Source: Stenopsyche tienmushanensis (taxonomy: Eukaryota; Arthropoda; Insecta; Trichoptera; Stenopsychidae). Taken from it: a stretch of DNA of 64,000 bases. The translations under genes were made by a program, and so were the position numbers. The notes under the pieces were generated by a model. That model was not told where the DNA came from. It worked only from the letters and a program-made list of their open reading frames with translations, and made no database searches. The stretch is taken from the NCBI GenBank assembly GCA_008973525.1, contig WACJ01000525.1, positions 1,488,001-1,552,000 of the forward strand, in the 5' to 3' direction. This document shows positions 11,831 through 23,442 of the stretch, in pieces (position 1 is the stretch's first letter; each line of letters opens with the position of its first letter).

Positions 11831-13730
11831 TTAAAATGATAAAATCGTTTAACGTTGCACTTATTGAATTGATTTAGACTAATTTAGTCATCATTGAAAT
11901 TTTGCTTTTGTACTGCTCATGTATATGTTTATAATGAAATGATTTAAATCTTCTATTTAACAGTGATTTCTTATTATCATGCAATGGAAAAGGGTTGTTA
12001 GAAATAACAGGAATTTGTGTAAATAAGATTCTTAGTACGAGCATAATAAGTCTGTGTGTGGAGAAAAATAAGGGTGTGTTTTAACAAAGAAATATTTAAT
12101 TTTTCTTTGGAATCGACAACAATGGTTCGCAAAGTCATAAGTATAAAGAGTATCGAATTGCATATACAATGCACTTTGGGATATTGGAGGATGTTTGAGG
12201 AGCACGCTTTGTTGAAATTTGCAGGAAGTGCATCTGTCGGGGGATCAGTCGTGTGCCGGTTGTTGAGGTTGGTGGTCACGGTCGTTCGTGATCGCAAATC
12301 GCGTTGTGATCGACTTTGAAAACGCAATGTGATTTTACTCTGTCAAGGTTGTGATTTTTACTATGTAATTATATTTAATTGCTTGCGATTTAAAATTTCG
12401 TTGAAACTACTACCCTTCAATTTTAATTCGGGGTTGGCATTTTTTTAAATACAACCAAATCGAACATATTTTACAATGTGTTACGTAATAAATTGTTGCA
12501 TAAATTGTTTGATATTATTTTACGCGCGCAAAACATAGCATCAGTTCTGAGAGACAACCCGAAGCACATGGGTTAAAATAAAATATATTTAGCCTACAAT
12601 GTCTTAAAATATTTTTAACGGATGTTGTAAAACGATATTAGGCTTCAAAGCGGAAATGCCACCCCTGTACAAATGCAATCAATTGCATCCCCAATGCAAA
12701 CATTTGTTTTAATGATCGAATTCATATTGAAAATATATATTTTATAATCTGATCAACATGAATCAATGGACTGTGTAGGAATTAAATTCTTTCAATTTCG
12801 ACATAAATCTTCAATATTTAAGCGAAGATTTAATAGCAAACGGAAGGGCTTGTAGGGTATCCTATTGTAATGTTGGATTTTTAATATTGTCTAAAGGAAT
12901 TCTTTTAATTTTATTGTTCTTATTATACCTTGGGGTCGTTTCCTGTCGTCTTTTATCGTACAAAGAATATAACTTCGCAAGAAAAATTTACGACTTTATG
13001 ACCATCATAAATCGTCATTTCTAGCTAGGCATAATTCATAAGTTTCTAAGTAGTTCTTAGTTTTTATGACACTTTTCCGTTTATTTTGTATATCAACAAT
13101 GGCATTTAAAATGCATGGATCAAATGCATTCCTCTTGAGACATTCCAAATTTATTATTTGTTTGATCCCATTGACCATGCTTTCAATCGTGTTAATTATT
13201 TGGCTATAGTCGGATTTACACCCTGATATCTATCTGAAGCTAACGACTATTAAAAGCATTTGCATCTTCAAAGCACCAATAAACTTTGGGCTTTCAAGAG
13301 CTTCGTTTTCAATTTGTGCAAATCTTTTTAGAATCGATTCTTGTGCTTTTGTCGATCTGTGTCTGAGTTCATCAAATCGTCCAACAAAGTGATTGTAGTA
13401 AATCATTTCTGGCACAAATCCAGGCTCAATATCGTCTGAGTGCTGCTGTTGAAATGTCTTCGTCATTCATTGTTGGAAATTCATGCAGGAAAACATCCTG
13501 AATTAACGTTTTTATACGATTCAATGGACTGAGAAATGTTTGGGCATTACTTGCATACAATGGAAAGGATATGTATCCAGATTAAGCCTAAACCTTTGCT
13601 TTATTGCTTGAATATCCATTATTTGCCAAAAATAGATGTTTTCACACAAATTTGTAAAGCAGCTTTTAAAACTGAATATTATCATCTGTCACAAATAAAT
13701 GAATTGAATCAGAGTTTAATCGCTTTTTTA
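11831..13730. other. intergenic, no gene seen
   Basis: AT-rich. The open frames at 11998-12327 (minus) and 12056-12319 (plus) overlap on opposite strands and show no domain. A minus-strand frame at 13466-13230 is charged and looks protein-like, but I cannot place it; it may be a transposon scrap. Confidence 0.35.
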
Positions 13731-14026
13731 TCCCTTTGAGTAGTGACCTAATTTGAAATGATCATACACCTAGATGCTATATTTGTATGTCCGCTACTTG
13801 TCATCCGTATAAATCCACTTATTTGTCAGGACCGCCGCAGCGTGTATGAAGCTTGTATTTAAATAAATAAACGCAGTCGATAGCACACAGTATTCGATAA
13901 TTTCTTCAAGTAAACATAAACAATACACTTGAAATCGATTAATTATATCATTCACAATTTCCGACCTGCAAGATACTCTCTCCCTCTCTGTTTCTCTTCA
14001 AATTCAACGTGCAAGGCACTCTCCAT
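13731..14026 (-). mobile_element. TTAA/piggyBac-type MITE, reverse, partial
   Basis: It starts 'CCCTTTGAGTAGTGACCTAA' and follows the family to 'CTTCAAATTCAACGTGCAAG', where it passes into segment X (13985-14281). The 5' TTAA end is absent. Confidence 0.8.
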
Positions 14027-14281
14027 CGATGTTTGTCAATTTGCAATTTAAATTTTCTAACGCGTTCCTACGGACATACAAACGATGCATTGAGGCTTTC
14101 ATTACATTTTTTTAAGACTAACATGACTTGTTTATTCGCAGCTTCAAATGCTGAAATCTTGATGTGAACAGCATCTTTAATCGCGAAGTTAACCTTGTTT
14201 TAATTTCGGGCATCCTTTTGCGCGTATTTATCCAAATGCCGCGTAAATTTATTCACATGCCGCATGAGCATACGGGACGCT
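13985..14281. repeat. segment X, copy 2
   Basis: Nearly identical to 8108-8412. Here it sits at the end of a MITE copy rather than in its middle. This may be the source arrangement for the chimeric copy at 7905-8539. Confidence 0.75.
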
Positions 14282-14289
14282 TCGAATGA

Positions 14290-14930
14290 TATTTGGCGAT
14301 TTGCTCCGCGCTTGCTTCACTCAATTGCATTCATGTTTGGTAATGTTATCCGAATTGATTGTTTTGGAAAATCTCATAATTAAGATCGCGGGCCCATTTT
14401 TGGCTTGGAATGGATCGAAAAAAAATAATTGCGATAGCATTTGTGCCATAGGTACAGGATATCCTCTTGAGCATTATTATTCAGTATAATCAAACATGTC
14501 ATTGAATGGGCTTATGCTCGAAATAAATAAATAAAAAAACAATGCATTGAATGTCGCGGAAATGAATCCCGCTCTATTCACGTGTGTTCCATATTCGAAT
14601 TTGAATCGACCAATCGGATATCCGCTCGGATCTCACCTAACCTTACCTAACTGCATCAATTTTCATACCCTGGATAAATCTGAGGCGTTTCTGTTATATT
14701 GGGCTAGTTCCTGGATACGAGTAGTTTGGGTTCAAATTCAGATCGTGGAACATAATGTCACTATACTGATAATGTTTAGGAAATTGTAAGTATTTATTAT
14801 TCTGAACTGGATCTACGTTTGCCCTGATTTCATACCGATTAATAAAGTAGGGCAGGGTCACCTATGAATGTATAATTTGCAACAATCATTAAAATATAAT
14901 TTAAAAATGACGAAAATTTTGATGCTCGCT
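14290..14930. other. intergenic, no gene seen
   Basis: AT-rich. The open frames at 14286-14489 and 14547-14789 have no domain and no repeat match. Confidence 0.4.
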
Positions 14931-14931
14931 C

Positions 14932-15052
14932 ATGGGCGGATTCCACGAGCGCGGTTTCTTGTATGTGGTTTACTAGCATGATCACTTCACTACAGTAATC
15001 GGCATGCTAGTAAACCATGCACAATAAACTACGCTCGTGGAATCCGCCCATA
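14932..15052. repeat. foldback palindromic element upstream of edl
   Basis: The left arm ATGGGCGGATTCCACGAGCG is matched by the inverse right arm CGCTCGTGGAATCCGCCCAT. The pairing continues inward with TGGTTTACTAGCATG opposite CATGCTAGTAAACCA. The whole 121 bp can form one long hairpin with a short loop. It resembles a small foldback or MITE insertion. No target duplication is obvious. It ends about 135 bp before the start codon of the edl-like gene. Confidence 0.85.
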
Positions 15053-15187
15053 ATAGATCCTATTCAAAGAATATTATTAAAACATGTATAAAAACCTATA
15101 TGCTTTGCGCCTTGCGATTTTTAACCGGCTTTTTTATTGTTTCAGAAGCTGTATTTTTTTTATAAATAAATCCAAATCAGTCATAAA

Positions 15188-15620
15188 ATGGAGAGTGCCG
15201 GTCTAGTGAGGTGCATTGAGCATCCCAATTTAGTTAGCACCCATCATTGGTCACAAAAAGACGGAACGAAGAAGGAACTGTATCAGAATTCAAAGAGCAG
15301 AAATTCAATCGATGACATATTACCATTGGGTAAGTCGAATCGACGATTCAAAAATTATCACATAAACACCAAACGATTGTTTTCGAATGATTGCATTTTG
15401 TCCAGATCCCAGAAATTGGAGTCGAAAAGACGTCGCAAGTTGGCTGACGGCAATGTCTTCGAAGCATCGAATACAGGAGCTGAAGATCGAGCGATTTTTA
15501 ATGAACGGAAAAGGACTCTGTCTCATGACCGTGGACATGTACTTAGACAGGGTGCCCCTGGGGGGCAAACTCCTCTATAGGGATTTCCAAATCCGACTTG
15601 CCAAAGCAATGTACCTGTAA
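15188..15620 (+). CDS. edl: PNT/SAM-only ETS regulator, Edl/Mae-like, two exons
   Basis: Exon 1 is 15188-15329 and exon 2 is 15406-15620. The 76-bp intron starts GTAAGT and ends TGTCCAG. Both junctions are phase 1 and join as ...DDILPL-D-PRNWSRKDVASWL..., giving a 118-residue protein. Residues ~48-118 form a Pointed-type SAM domain: P-R-N-W-S-R-K-D-V-A-S-W-L opens it, and GKGLCLMTVDMYLDR and LLYRDFQIRLAKAMYL close it, right at the stop. There is no ETS DNA-binding domain. In Drosophila the Edl/Mae protein has this layout; it binds the PNT domains of Pointed and Yan and modulates Ras/MAPK output. The ATG follows a likely 5'-UTR acceptor (TATTGTTTCAG, near 15146). Function is inferred from architecture. 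A second ETS-family PNT exon without its ETS exons nearby is the main alternative, but the stop right after the domain argues against that. Confidence 0.75.
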
Positions 15621-16180
15621 ATTATTGTAATATCACTGAAATAACATTCCTCATTAGCCAATATGTTTTTAAATGCTAACTAGATGCAAGTGTTTTTTTT
15701 GTGCACACTTTCTAGTACAAGTATTATTAATATTAAGAGTATGTATATTATAGCATAGTTGTAAATCAGAAAGCATTTAGTAATAATTTTTTTCAAGAAA
15801 TGGTTATAAAAGCTGTAAATGTTCGCTGTACATATGTGAACGTATTTGTAAAAATGAATTGTAAAACCAGTTAAATTTTGTAATGAATATCAACTTACAA
15901 TATCTAGTCATATTGACCAATTAAATTTTTTGAAAAGAAAGCTATTTTTTTATTTAACTCATTGATTATCTTTCCTTAACACGTTATGGTTATGAGATAC
16001 AACTATCATACGAGTAGATGATACAGCAGATGTAAATTTCTTTTTAAGATTCAGATTCAAATCATGAGGCAAAAAATCATCGTATCAACAAATTTGGGAG
16101 ATTTTCTGGAAGAAAGACTACAACTGATGATTAGTTTTTATTTAAACTATCAACCAAATGTGACGCCTAGACGTTAGCAC
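15621..16180. other. edl 3' flank
   Basis: AT-rich 3' flank and probable 3' UTR of the edl-like gene. I saw no canonical AATAAA close to the stop. ATTAAA variants occur near 15870 and 15920. No other gene is visible. Confidence 0.4.
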
Positions 16181-16182
16181 TG

Positions 16183-16975
16183 TATAATGTTGCTGAAAAT
16201 GCACGCTCAGCCTCCACATTCGTTGAAGGTATCGTCATCAGATATTTAAATGCTAGTTCGAGTTGATGACCGCCTGAGCCCCCATTTTCGTATAATACCA
16301 TCAATGTAACTGATAAAATTCCTTTTCAAAAAAAAAAACTTTTGCAAAATTCTCGATTTCTCGACAAACTATTTATTTCCGTCACTGTAGATGAATACTT
16401 ACATACTATAATACTTTGATGTGATTCGTAATTATATTACGGAGGAATACAAAAATTCTGAACCCCGTATCTATTATATTTCATATTGATATTCCCATTA
16501 TTAGAGTCGAGGTGTAGTAAATACATCACCGGTAGTGAAAGGTTAATATGACAATTTGAATAACATATATGTACTGTATATATGTATGTATACATAGATT
16601 AAACAGTTATTGCCCCTAGGCCAGCGCTTCTTAAACTTATGTAGTCCGCGGACCCCCTCTTGGAGCAAAATTTCCTTCGCGGACCCCCTCTTGAGCAAAT
16701 TTTTTCTCGCGGACCCCCTTTTGAAGATTTTTTTTTGTGAACCTCATCCCAACCCTTGAGACTTAATTTTTCAAACAAACAAAAATTTCCTGGCCAAAAT
16801 AGAGCTTCTTATAATGTTTTCTGTAAATAATTTCACGAAAAAATCTTGTTCAACTACAGATAAATGTTTTTTTTATATCTTCGCGGACCCCCGGAAATGG
16901 CTTCGCGGACCCCCAGGGGTCCGCGGACCCCTGTTTAAGAACCGCTGCCCTAGGCGTCGCCTAAGCTATTCTTCC
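16183..16975 (-). mobile_element. deleted hAT element (copy B), split by a nested MITE
   Basis: Same family as 11303-11830. It carries the transposase C-terminal scrap near 16183-16290 (minus), then terminal sequence with 'TTAGAGTCGAGGTGTAGTAA', then GCCCCTAGGC / GGCGTCGCCTAAG near the end. A complete second element (16622-16947) is inserted within the CCCTAGGC motif. Confidence 0.75.
16622..16947. mobile_element. nested hAT MITE with perfect 8-bp target duplication
   Basis: The 326-bp element begins CAGCGCTTCTTAAAC and ends GTTTAAGAACCGCTG. It is flanked by CCCTAGGC at 16614-16621 and 16948-16955. Internally it repeats the phrase 'CGCGGACCCCC' several times near both ends. It has no coding capacity. 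Removing it restores the continuity of hAT copy B. A 5' fragment of the same MITE lies at 62817-62910. Confidence 0.9.
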
Positions 16976-16983
16976 ATTTTACA

Positions 16984-17280
16984 ATGAAAAATTGTCGTAT
17001 CTGGGGTGATGAAAATCTTCACGTTTTTCAGGATAGATGTCGACACTTAAAAAAGGTTACTGTTTGGAGTGCATTTTGGGCAAATAGAATCATTGGGTCA
17101 CATTTACTCGTAGATTATGCTGTAAATGCTGTTACACCATTGAGTCATATATTCCAAGATTCCAGCAAGAAGACGCTACATGTCACACAACTCATGAAAA
17201 TATTACAAAAAAAAACATCTAGGTTTCACATTTGGGTGATCCTATATTCAATTCAGTACTCATTTAAATGCCATGAAGGA
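16984..17280 (+). pseudogene. Tc1/mariner-superfamily transposase relic
   Basis: A 99-residue frame contains KNCRIWGDENLHVF and KKVTVWSAFWANRIIG. These match the 'NCRIWG-x-ENPH...KRVTVWCGFW...GIIGP' block common in insect IS630/Tc1/mariner-type transposases. The C-terminal half of the frame loses similarity, and both ends of the transposase are missing. No terminal repeats were located. Confidence 0.6.
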
Positions 17281-17284
17281 TAAA

Positions 17285-18400
17285 TACAAATATTACATGC
17301 AATGGGTCTTTTAAAGACTGCGGGATTGTACAAAGAACAAACAGACATACATCATTATGAAATAGATCTCTTTTGTGCCAGATATCGTGATCTCGATTTT
17401 TTTTTGTCATAGTTCCATTGTCTTGGATGCATATTGGTGTCATAAACTATTAGCTTCTCGCCGCAATATTGCCGGTTGATTTTTTGTCGCAGCAGATGTA
17501 GGATGCACGCATTAAAATGAGATGTTATCAGTTTGGGGGCGTCAGTTCGTGCGGCGCCAAACAATTGGAGTCTCTCTATAGCTAGTAATTTTTATAACGT
17601 ATGGCATAATAACTTAAATTCGTTGTATATAGGATCGTCTACAGACTGCCATATGCTTTGTTTATTTAATTTTTTGTAACGTTTGCCCGAAAATTTATTT
17701 TACTTAGTTAATATTACTGAAAATGATGAATTTGGAGTTTAGTTCTTCTTTTTCTTACAAGGTTTGAGGCGTAGATTTATTTACGAATATTGAAATATGT
17801 AAAATGTCCATTATTGAAGCACAACCAGGATGTGTTGTTCAACTTTCAGCACTCCCTTCTTAGCGTTTGGAACCCTGACAGTGCATTTTTTGCACCACAT
17901 TTCTTCGCGGAAGATCTACTCTAATTTTTTGCTGGTAGACTGCTAAATTTGGTACGTGTATGATGTATACCTTGAATATAAGCCATTCATTGCTGTTTCT
18001 GCCGGAAATGTTAAATGTGGCAGAATGTTAATGAAGTGTGTCGACTTCTTCCTCGGTAACTCAATACAAAGTACGAATATCCGGTGGGAAATCTTAATGG
18101 CCTGTTGATAATCAATTAAAATATGATTTTCTTTTAAAAGTAAATATAGGAAATTAATATCTTAGTCATAAGACGTAAGCATGATGCTAATTATTTGGGA
18201 ATTCGGCAAGTAGAAAAATGTTAATAAACTAATACATGAAACATCTAAGTTTTCTGGATGATGTTTTGATCAATGTATTTAATCAGTATTGGTGCATGGC
18301 TACTAAATAAGTTTGAAGTTGAAAACTGGAATGTATGTAGATGGGTAGATAAAATCATAAAAAATATAAGATAATTTTTAAGTTTCGCCTGAAACACTCA
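17285..18400. other. intergenic, no gene seen
   Basis: AT-rich. A minus-strand frame at 17564-17355 has no recognised domain. Confidence 0.4.
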
Positions 18401-18875
18401 TTAACCCCTTAAAGAGGTAAGACACAATGTTGTGTCCGAATTCCAGTGACGTTGATTTCGGAGACAGACAGAGACGAAAAATATCTTGCACGTTGAATTT
18501 AGAGAAACAGAGACGGAAAGAGTATATTGCATACATCATAATATTGTATAGATCGTTAAACCCAAATTTATCGACTAATACTGATATGTGAATGATATAA
18601 TGAATCGATTTAATGACCGAATATTGTGTGCTATCGACAGTGTTTATTTATTTGTGTACAAGCTTCATACACACTGCGACGGTCCTGATATATAAGTGGA
18701 TTTATACGGATGATAGAGTCTTCTCCCGATAGTCGGAGGTAAAACGACTCGGCGCTCGATACGCTTTGCGAAAATAATTCGTTTCTGTGATACGTTGATT
18801 TCTTTCTGTGACTTGTCGGCATCCTCAACGCCGGGGACCCCCCCCCCCCACACTCTCCCCCACGCAATTTCATTC

Positions 18876-20169
18876 GTACGCTCTGACGAAACGCCGACTA
18901 TACTTGTATATAAAATTCGCGAGTGACGCCGAAAAACATTGTCTTTATGACATCTGCACAAAAAAAAAAAAAAAATGAAACATCTCCACCGCGTCACTTG
19001 AGAGGAACTACAACAAGGATAATAACGCAAGTAAGATCATAATAATCCAAGCTTCCAAGGTAAGTGAATTAACAAATACTTGCACACATCCACCTCCTAC
19101 TATCACATAAACGTGGGAACACTGGGAGCAAAATGCTTTTTCGACTGCTCCCATAATACAATCTTGATTATGAAACTATTTGATATGGACCTGAATATTT
19201 GATATTACTCGATACCTGACTTTAACCTATTCGTTCCAGCTATGTCTATATATTTTTTCCAGTTACTCCCAGTCTGACCAATTAAATATTATTTGATTGT
19301 GCCCGGTAGGCACTAAGCGTCAAAGTTCGAATTCTGTGATGCGACATAACTACCCCTTGCTAATACAATTTGACTAATACTTTTTGCGGCCTGACCACAT
19401 TTGACTACTCCTAACTATTATACTTATACGATTTTATGTATTCTAACTATTGGCCACTTGACTAGTACCTTTTTACAGAGTAGATACTTAAATACTCTTC
19501 TAACAGCAAGCTGATACCCAGTTTATCTACTATTCATTGCTTTTTATACGAATCATGACTTGCATGTCGCTCGTTGTCTCTTGTATGGTCTTCCCTACTT
19601 AGCAGTATGGAACTCTAGGAACCTCACCGGTTCAGATCCGAGAGGCTCTAGGAACGGAGCAGGAACCTGAAATGATGGCGAAACCACTCAGTCTCGAATT
19701 CGCTCGGGTAAGTTGTACGGTGACGGGGAGATACCCTCAGTTGGTGTAGGAGCGAATCCGAGATGCACTTAAGCGTCACGTATGTCTTCACCCTACCCCG
19801 GCAACGCCCTAGCGAGGAAAGGGGGGACTGGACTCCTTGTACTCCAGAAAGCCCTTTCCAGTAGAGTCAAAAAGGTCGTCTAGAGTAGTTTTCCACCATC
19901 TCCCTATGAAAACTACTCAGTCTTTACAAACCCCCCAAACTCCTTATCGAGACGTTCGCGAAAGTGTTCGTCAATACGTTCACTCAGGATACCCGTTGGG
20001 CGAGCGTTCAAAATAAAACTCGGTGGTAATGCTACCTTCAATATCGAGCGAATGAGGAGGTGAATGTATGATACAGACGAAATGGATGTAACCCCTTCCT
20101 ATGAATGGATATTGAAGAGACCCATAGCTCTGTATTGGACTGTCAGTGGCTGCACTATGATGATGATAT
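18876..20169 (+). repeat. long direct repeat, unit 1
   Basis: Shared with 20940-22398. It runs from TACGCTCTGACGAAACGCCG to the ATGATG tail. The last 500 bp (19660-20169) are the LINE 3' tail seen elsewhere. A homopolymer A run lies near 18961. Confidence 0.75.
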
Positions 20170-20939
20170 GTTATATATCTTTATATGTTATATATATAAG
20201 TTATAGTTATATAAGTTCGCCGTAATCAACACGACTGGCCCCCAAAGCGTCCAGAACAGAATAGCAAGAATTCGCTCGGCCTACAATCCTTAGGAACGGT
20301 TACAGGTCCGAACGTCATTAAAAACGACCCGCTTTGACGACCAAAAATCGATATTAAACGACGAAACAATTTAATTAATTATAAAATTAAATAGAAATAA
20401 TCCCAAATTATTCCCACGCTACAATATTTTAGAAAATTCAAGTTTTTTGTTCAAATTCTCTAATTTCTAGCGATATTTACAAATAGTGTGTGCTTCTCCA
20501 ATTTCTGTTATCCTGTTCGTAGGCTTCAGCGCGGCGTGGTATTAGGATATCATACAATGAGACAGCTAATAAAGCTCCAATTATTATACTTGTTATTGGC
20601 CGGTTGGCAACCGTTGTTATCGATCGTGGTTTTGTGTGCTCCGCTCATCTGCTCTGTTTTTTGAGTAAATAGTGCTTTTCGCGTTAATATCTATATCGGA
20701 CTGTGTCGGCGACCGTTTTTTGTGCCACCCTGTGAAAGTGCGGCGCCTCAAACTGATCATTAATAGCCTTTTCGGCAACATTATCGAAGCACATTTGCAT
20801 TGTACCAAGTTGGCTTTTGTTTTTATTCATTTGAATTTTGAGAAAATCGAAAATCGTAGGGATAGCCTGTCTGTTCATCCTGGAACCCTTAGAGTCGGTT
20901 GTAAAATTAATTTACTTTTATATTATTATAATTGATTCA

Positions 20940-22398
20940 TACGCTCTGACGAAACGCCGACTACACTTATTTATAAAATTCGCGAGTGACACCGAAAAAC
21001 ATTGTTTTGTGCATATTACATCTGCACAAAAAATGGAACATCTCATCCGCATCACTTGAGATGAGTTGCAGCAGGGACGATGGCGCAAGTAAGACATAGA
21101 GGTCCAAGCCTTCAAGGTGGGTGAATTAACAAATATTCGCACAACACATCTACTTTCTGTTGTCGCATAGACGTGGGAATGCTGGGACCAGGGGACAAAC
21201 TTGCACAACTGGGCTCGCGGTCTGACCGCCAAAGTGTTGTTTCGACTGCTTCTATAACGCAGTCTTAACTGTGGAACCATTTGATTTTGTTGGTATGGAC
21301 CTGACTAGTTGATATTACTTGATACTTGACTTTAACCTATTTATTTGTTCCAGCTCTGTCTATTTTTTCCAGTTTGCTCCCAGACTGACCAATTAAATCT
21401 TGTTTGATTGTGCCCGGTCGACACTAAACGCCGAAGATTGAATACTTTGATGCGACATAATTACCCTTTGCTAATACAATTTGACTAATATTTCTTTGCG
21501 GCCTAACCACATCTGATTACTCCTAACTACTATGCTTATACGATTTTATGTATTTTAACTATTGGTCACTTGACTTATACATATTTACAGAGCAAATACT
21601 TAAATACTCTTTTAACAGCAAGCTAATGCTTAGTTTATCTATTCATTGCTACTTTTACAAATCATGACTTGCTTATCACTCGCTATTTCTTACATAGTCG
21701 ACCCTACCCGAAAATATGGAGCATGATGAACCGTATCGGTTCAGAACCAAGATTTTTTAGTAACAGAACAAGGACAATAAGAACATCAAAAAGACAGCCC
21801 CGAAAGGATGCATATGAGAAACTTCACTTTACAACGTAAACAAAATTGTCTTCCGTTGACTTCTATATCGTTTTGTAATCGCCGAACTGAGAGGGGCAAC
21901 CTGAAATGATGGCGAAACCACTCAGTCTCGAATTCGCTCGGGTAAGTTGTACGGTGACGGGGAGACACCCTCAGTTGGTGTAGGAGCGAATCCGAGATGC
22001 ACTTAAGCGTCACGTATGTCTTCACTCTACCCCGGCAACGCCCTAGCGAGGAAAGGGGGGACTGGACTCCTTGTACTCCAGAAAGCCCTTTCCAGTAGAG
22101 TCAAAAAGGTCGTCTTGAGTAGTTTTCCACCATCTCCTATGAAAACTACTCAGTCTTTACAAACCTTCCACATTCCTTATCGAGACGATTGCGAAAGCGT
22201 TCGTCAATACGCTCACTCAGGATACCCGTTGGGTGAACGTTCGAAACAAAACTCGGTGGTAATGCTACCTTCAATATCGAGCGAACGAGGAGGTGAATGT
22301 ATGATACAGACGAAATGGATGTAACCCCTTCCTGTGAATGGATATTGAAGAGGCCCATAGTTCTGCAGTGGACTGTTAGTGGCTGCACTATGATGATG
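20940..22398 (+). repeat. long direct repeat, unit 2
   Basis: Same unit as 18876-20169 but about 165 bp longer, because it retains a stretch (about 21740-21900) that unit 1 lacks. That extra stretch also occurs at 5700-5865 in reverse, so it is ancestral and was lost from unit 1. The two 3' tails are nearly identical. Confidence 0.75.
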
Positions 22399-22481
22399 GT
22401 ACGGATGATAAGTGGCAGATATACGAATATAGCATCTAAGTGTATGATCATTTTAAATTAGCTCACTACTCAAAGGGTTAA

Positions 22482-23440
22482 TATCAATAACTACATTAAT
22501 TTACAGTTTAAATCAATTATAGATACTCTCCTAATTTAAATTTCCTATTTAAATTAAATCTACGTAGAAGACAATGGGAAATATCTTCTATGAAGATTGC
22601 CAACATCCAATATTGTGCCATAATTGTTATTCGACTTACTTAGGAAATTACTCAAATAAACATTGATATTTTTGCTTTTAGATAATTCAGATGATAGAGA
22701 TAAATATTATATTTGTTATTCGGATTTATGCTCATCGGGGCGAAGTCTTGCAGCTGGGGTCTCTCTTTGTATGAAATCTAAAATATACATCTTGAACAGA
22801 CCAGCTGTCTTGTCTTTTGTTCGTTTAAACGTCGTCCACATGCGAAGCATTTCTTTAAAGACTAAGGTGAGGGGGAGGGGGGGAGTAATCCAAGGGGGCT
22901 TTTTGTGTTTTAAAAGTTTCATGTTTAGCAGACCGTAAAGTGTTAAAATAGCTATCATACGTTATGATGTTCAGTATAATATATATTAGTGTCTGGTACA
23001 GGAACGTCTGTATAAATTTGTCCCGAAAACTGTCTAATAAATGTCACATTACTTTGATATAAGATTGCGCCTTTTGTCGTTTGTTTGTCGTTTCTGTGGG
23101 AACGCTTATTAAATGCAATGATGGCATTTATTAACAATTCCACACTCATTTCAAATTACTTATTATTATTTCGAATGAAATTTTAATGAGTGTTGTAAAT
23201 CTGTCACCGAAGGCTACCCTGTTCTTTATTATTAATCATATCAGAATTTACTTTTTTGATTCAGGAAATAATGCTTAATACAAACACTTCTCTATTGTGT
23301 GCAATAAAGAAGCTCTGTATATTCTCTAAACTCATTTCTTGTTTCGAATATAGCGGTTAGTTTAGTCTTGACTGAATACCCAAAAGGTTCGAACTGATCA
23401 ATTCATGTCCGATGACACAAAATCACCAAATTTTACGGTT
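22482..23440. other. intergenic, no gene seen
   Basis: AT-rich. Overlapping opposite-strand frames at 22663-22958 show no domain. Confidence 0.4.
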
Positions 23441-23442
23441 TA

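Larger units (their letters stand above)
18716..22399 (+). mobile_element. retroposon insertion with 11-bp target duplication
   Basis: The 3684-bp insert is flanked by TACGGATGATA on both sides (18705-18715 and 22400-22410), which is continuous MITE sequence. It ends in an ATG-repeat tail ('CACTATGATGATGG'). A variable-length duplication plus a simple-repeat tail fits target-primed reverse transcription by a non-LTR element. It holds two copies of one long unit (18876-20169 and 20940-22398) separated by about 770 bp of unrelated sequence. No reverse-transcriptase frame is present, so it would depend on a LINE such as the relative at 548-1985. Confidence 0.7.
18401..22481 (+). mobile_element. 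complete TTAA MITE split by a 3.7-kb retroposon
   Basis: The left part (18401-18715) starts TTAACCCCTTAAAGAGGTAAG. The right part (22400-22481) ends CACTACTCAAAGGG + TTAA. Spliced together they make a MITE of about 390 bp with TTAA at both ends and short inverted tips (CCCCTTAAAGAG against CCCTTTGAGTAG). TTAA target sites and CCC tips are the signature of piggyBac-type elements. This is the best-preserved copy and anchors the family. Other copies are at 7350, 7905, 11000, 13731, 25735, 45314, 46190 and 48610. Confidence 0.8.

Noticed and set aside
13230..13466. Minus-strand 78-residue charged frame
   Set aside because: It looks protein-like, but there is no recognised domain, no splice context and no second copy. 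It is kept only as a remark.
15188..15580. Unspliced 130-residue reading of the edl locus
   Set aside because: It reads through a GTAAGT donor and loses the PNT domain. The spliced form keeps phase and the domain.
18631..19030. Two minus-strand frames of 80 and 121 residues
   Set aside because: They lie across the MITE/retroposon junction and a C-rich run; the product is low-complexity.
22016..22324. 102-residue frame in the retroposon tail
   Set aside because: It lies within the LINE 3' tail and is not conserved as a frame in the unit 1 copy.
18876..22398. LTR retrotransposon with the two long repeats as LTRs
   Set aside because: The direct repeats end in an ATG microsatellite tail, the interior is only ~770 bp with no gag or pol, and the target duplication is 11 bp.
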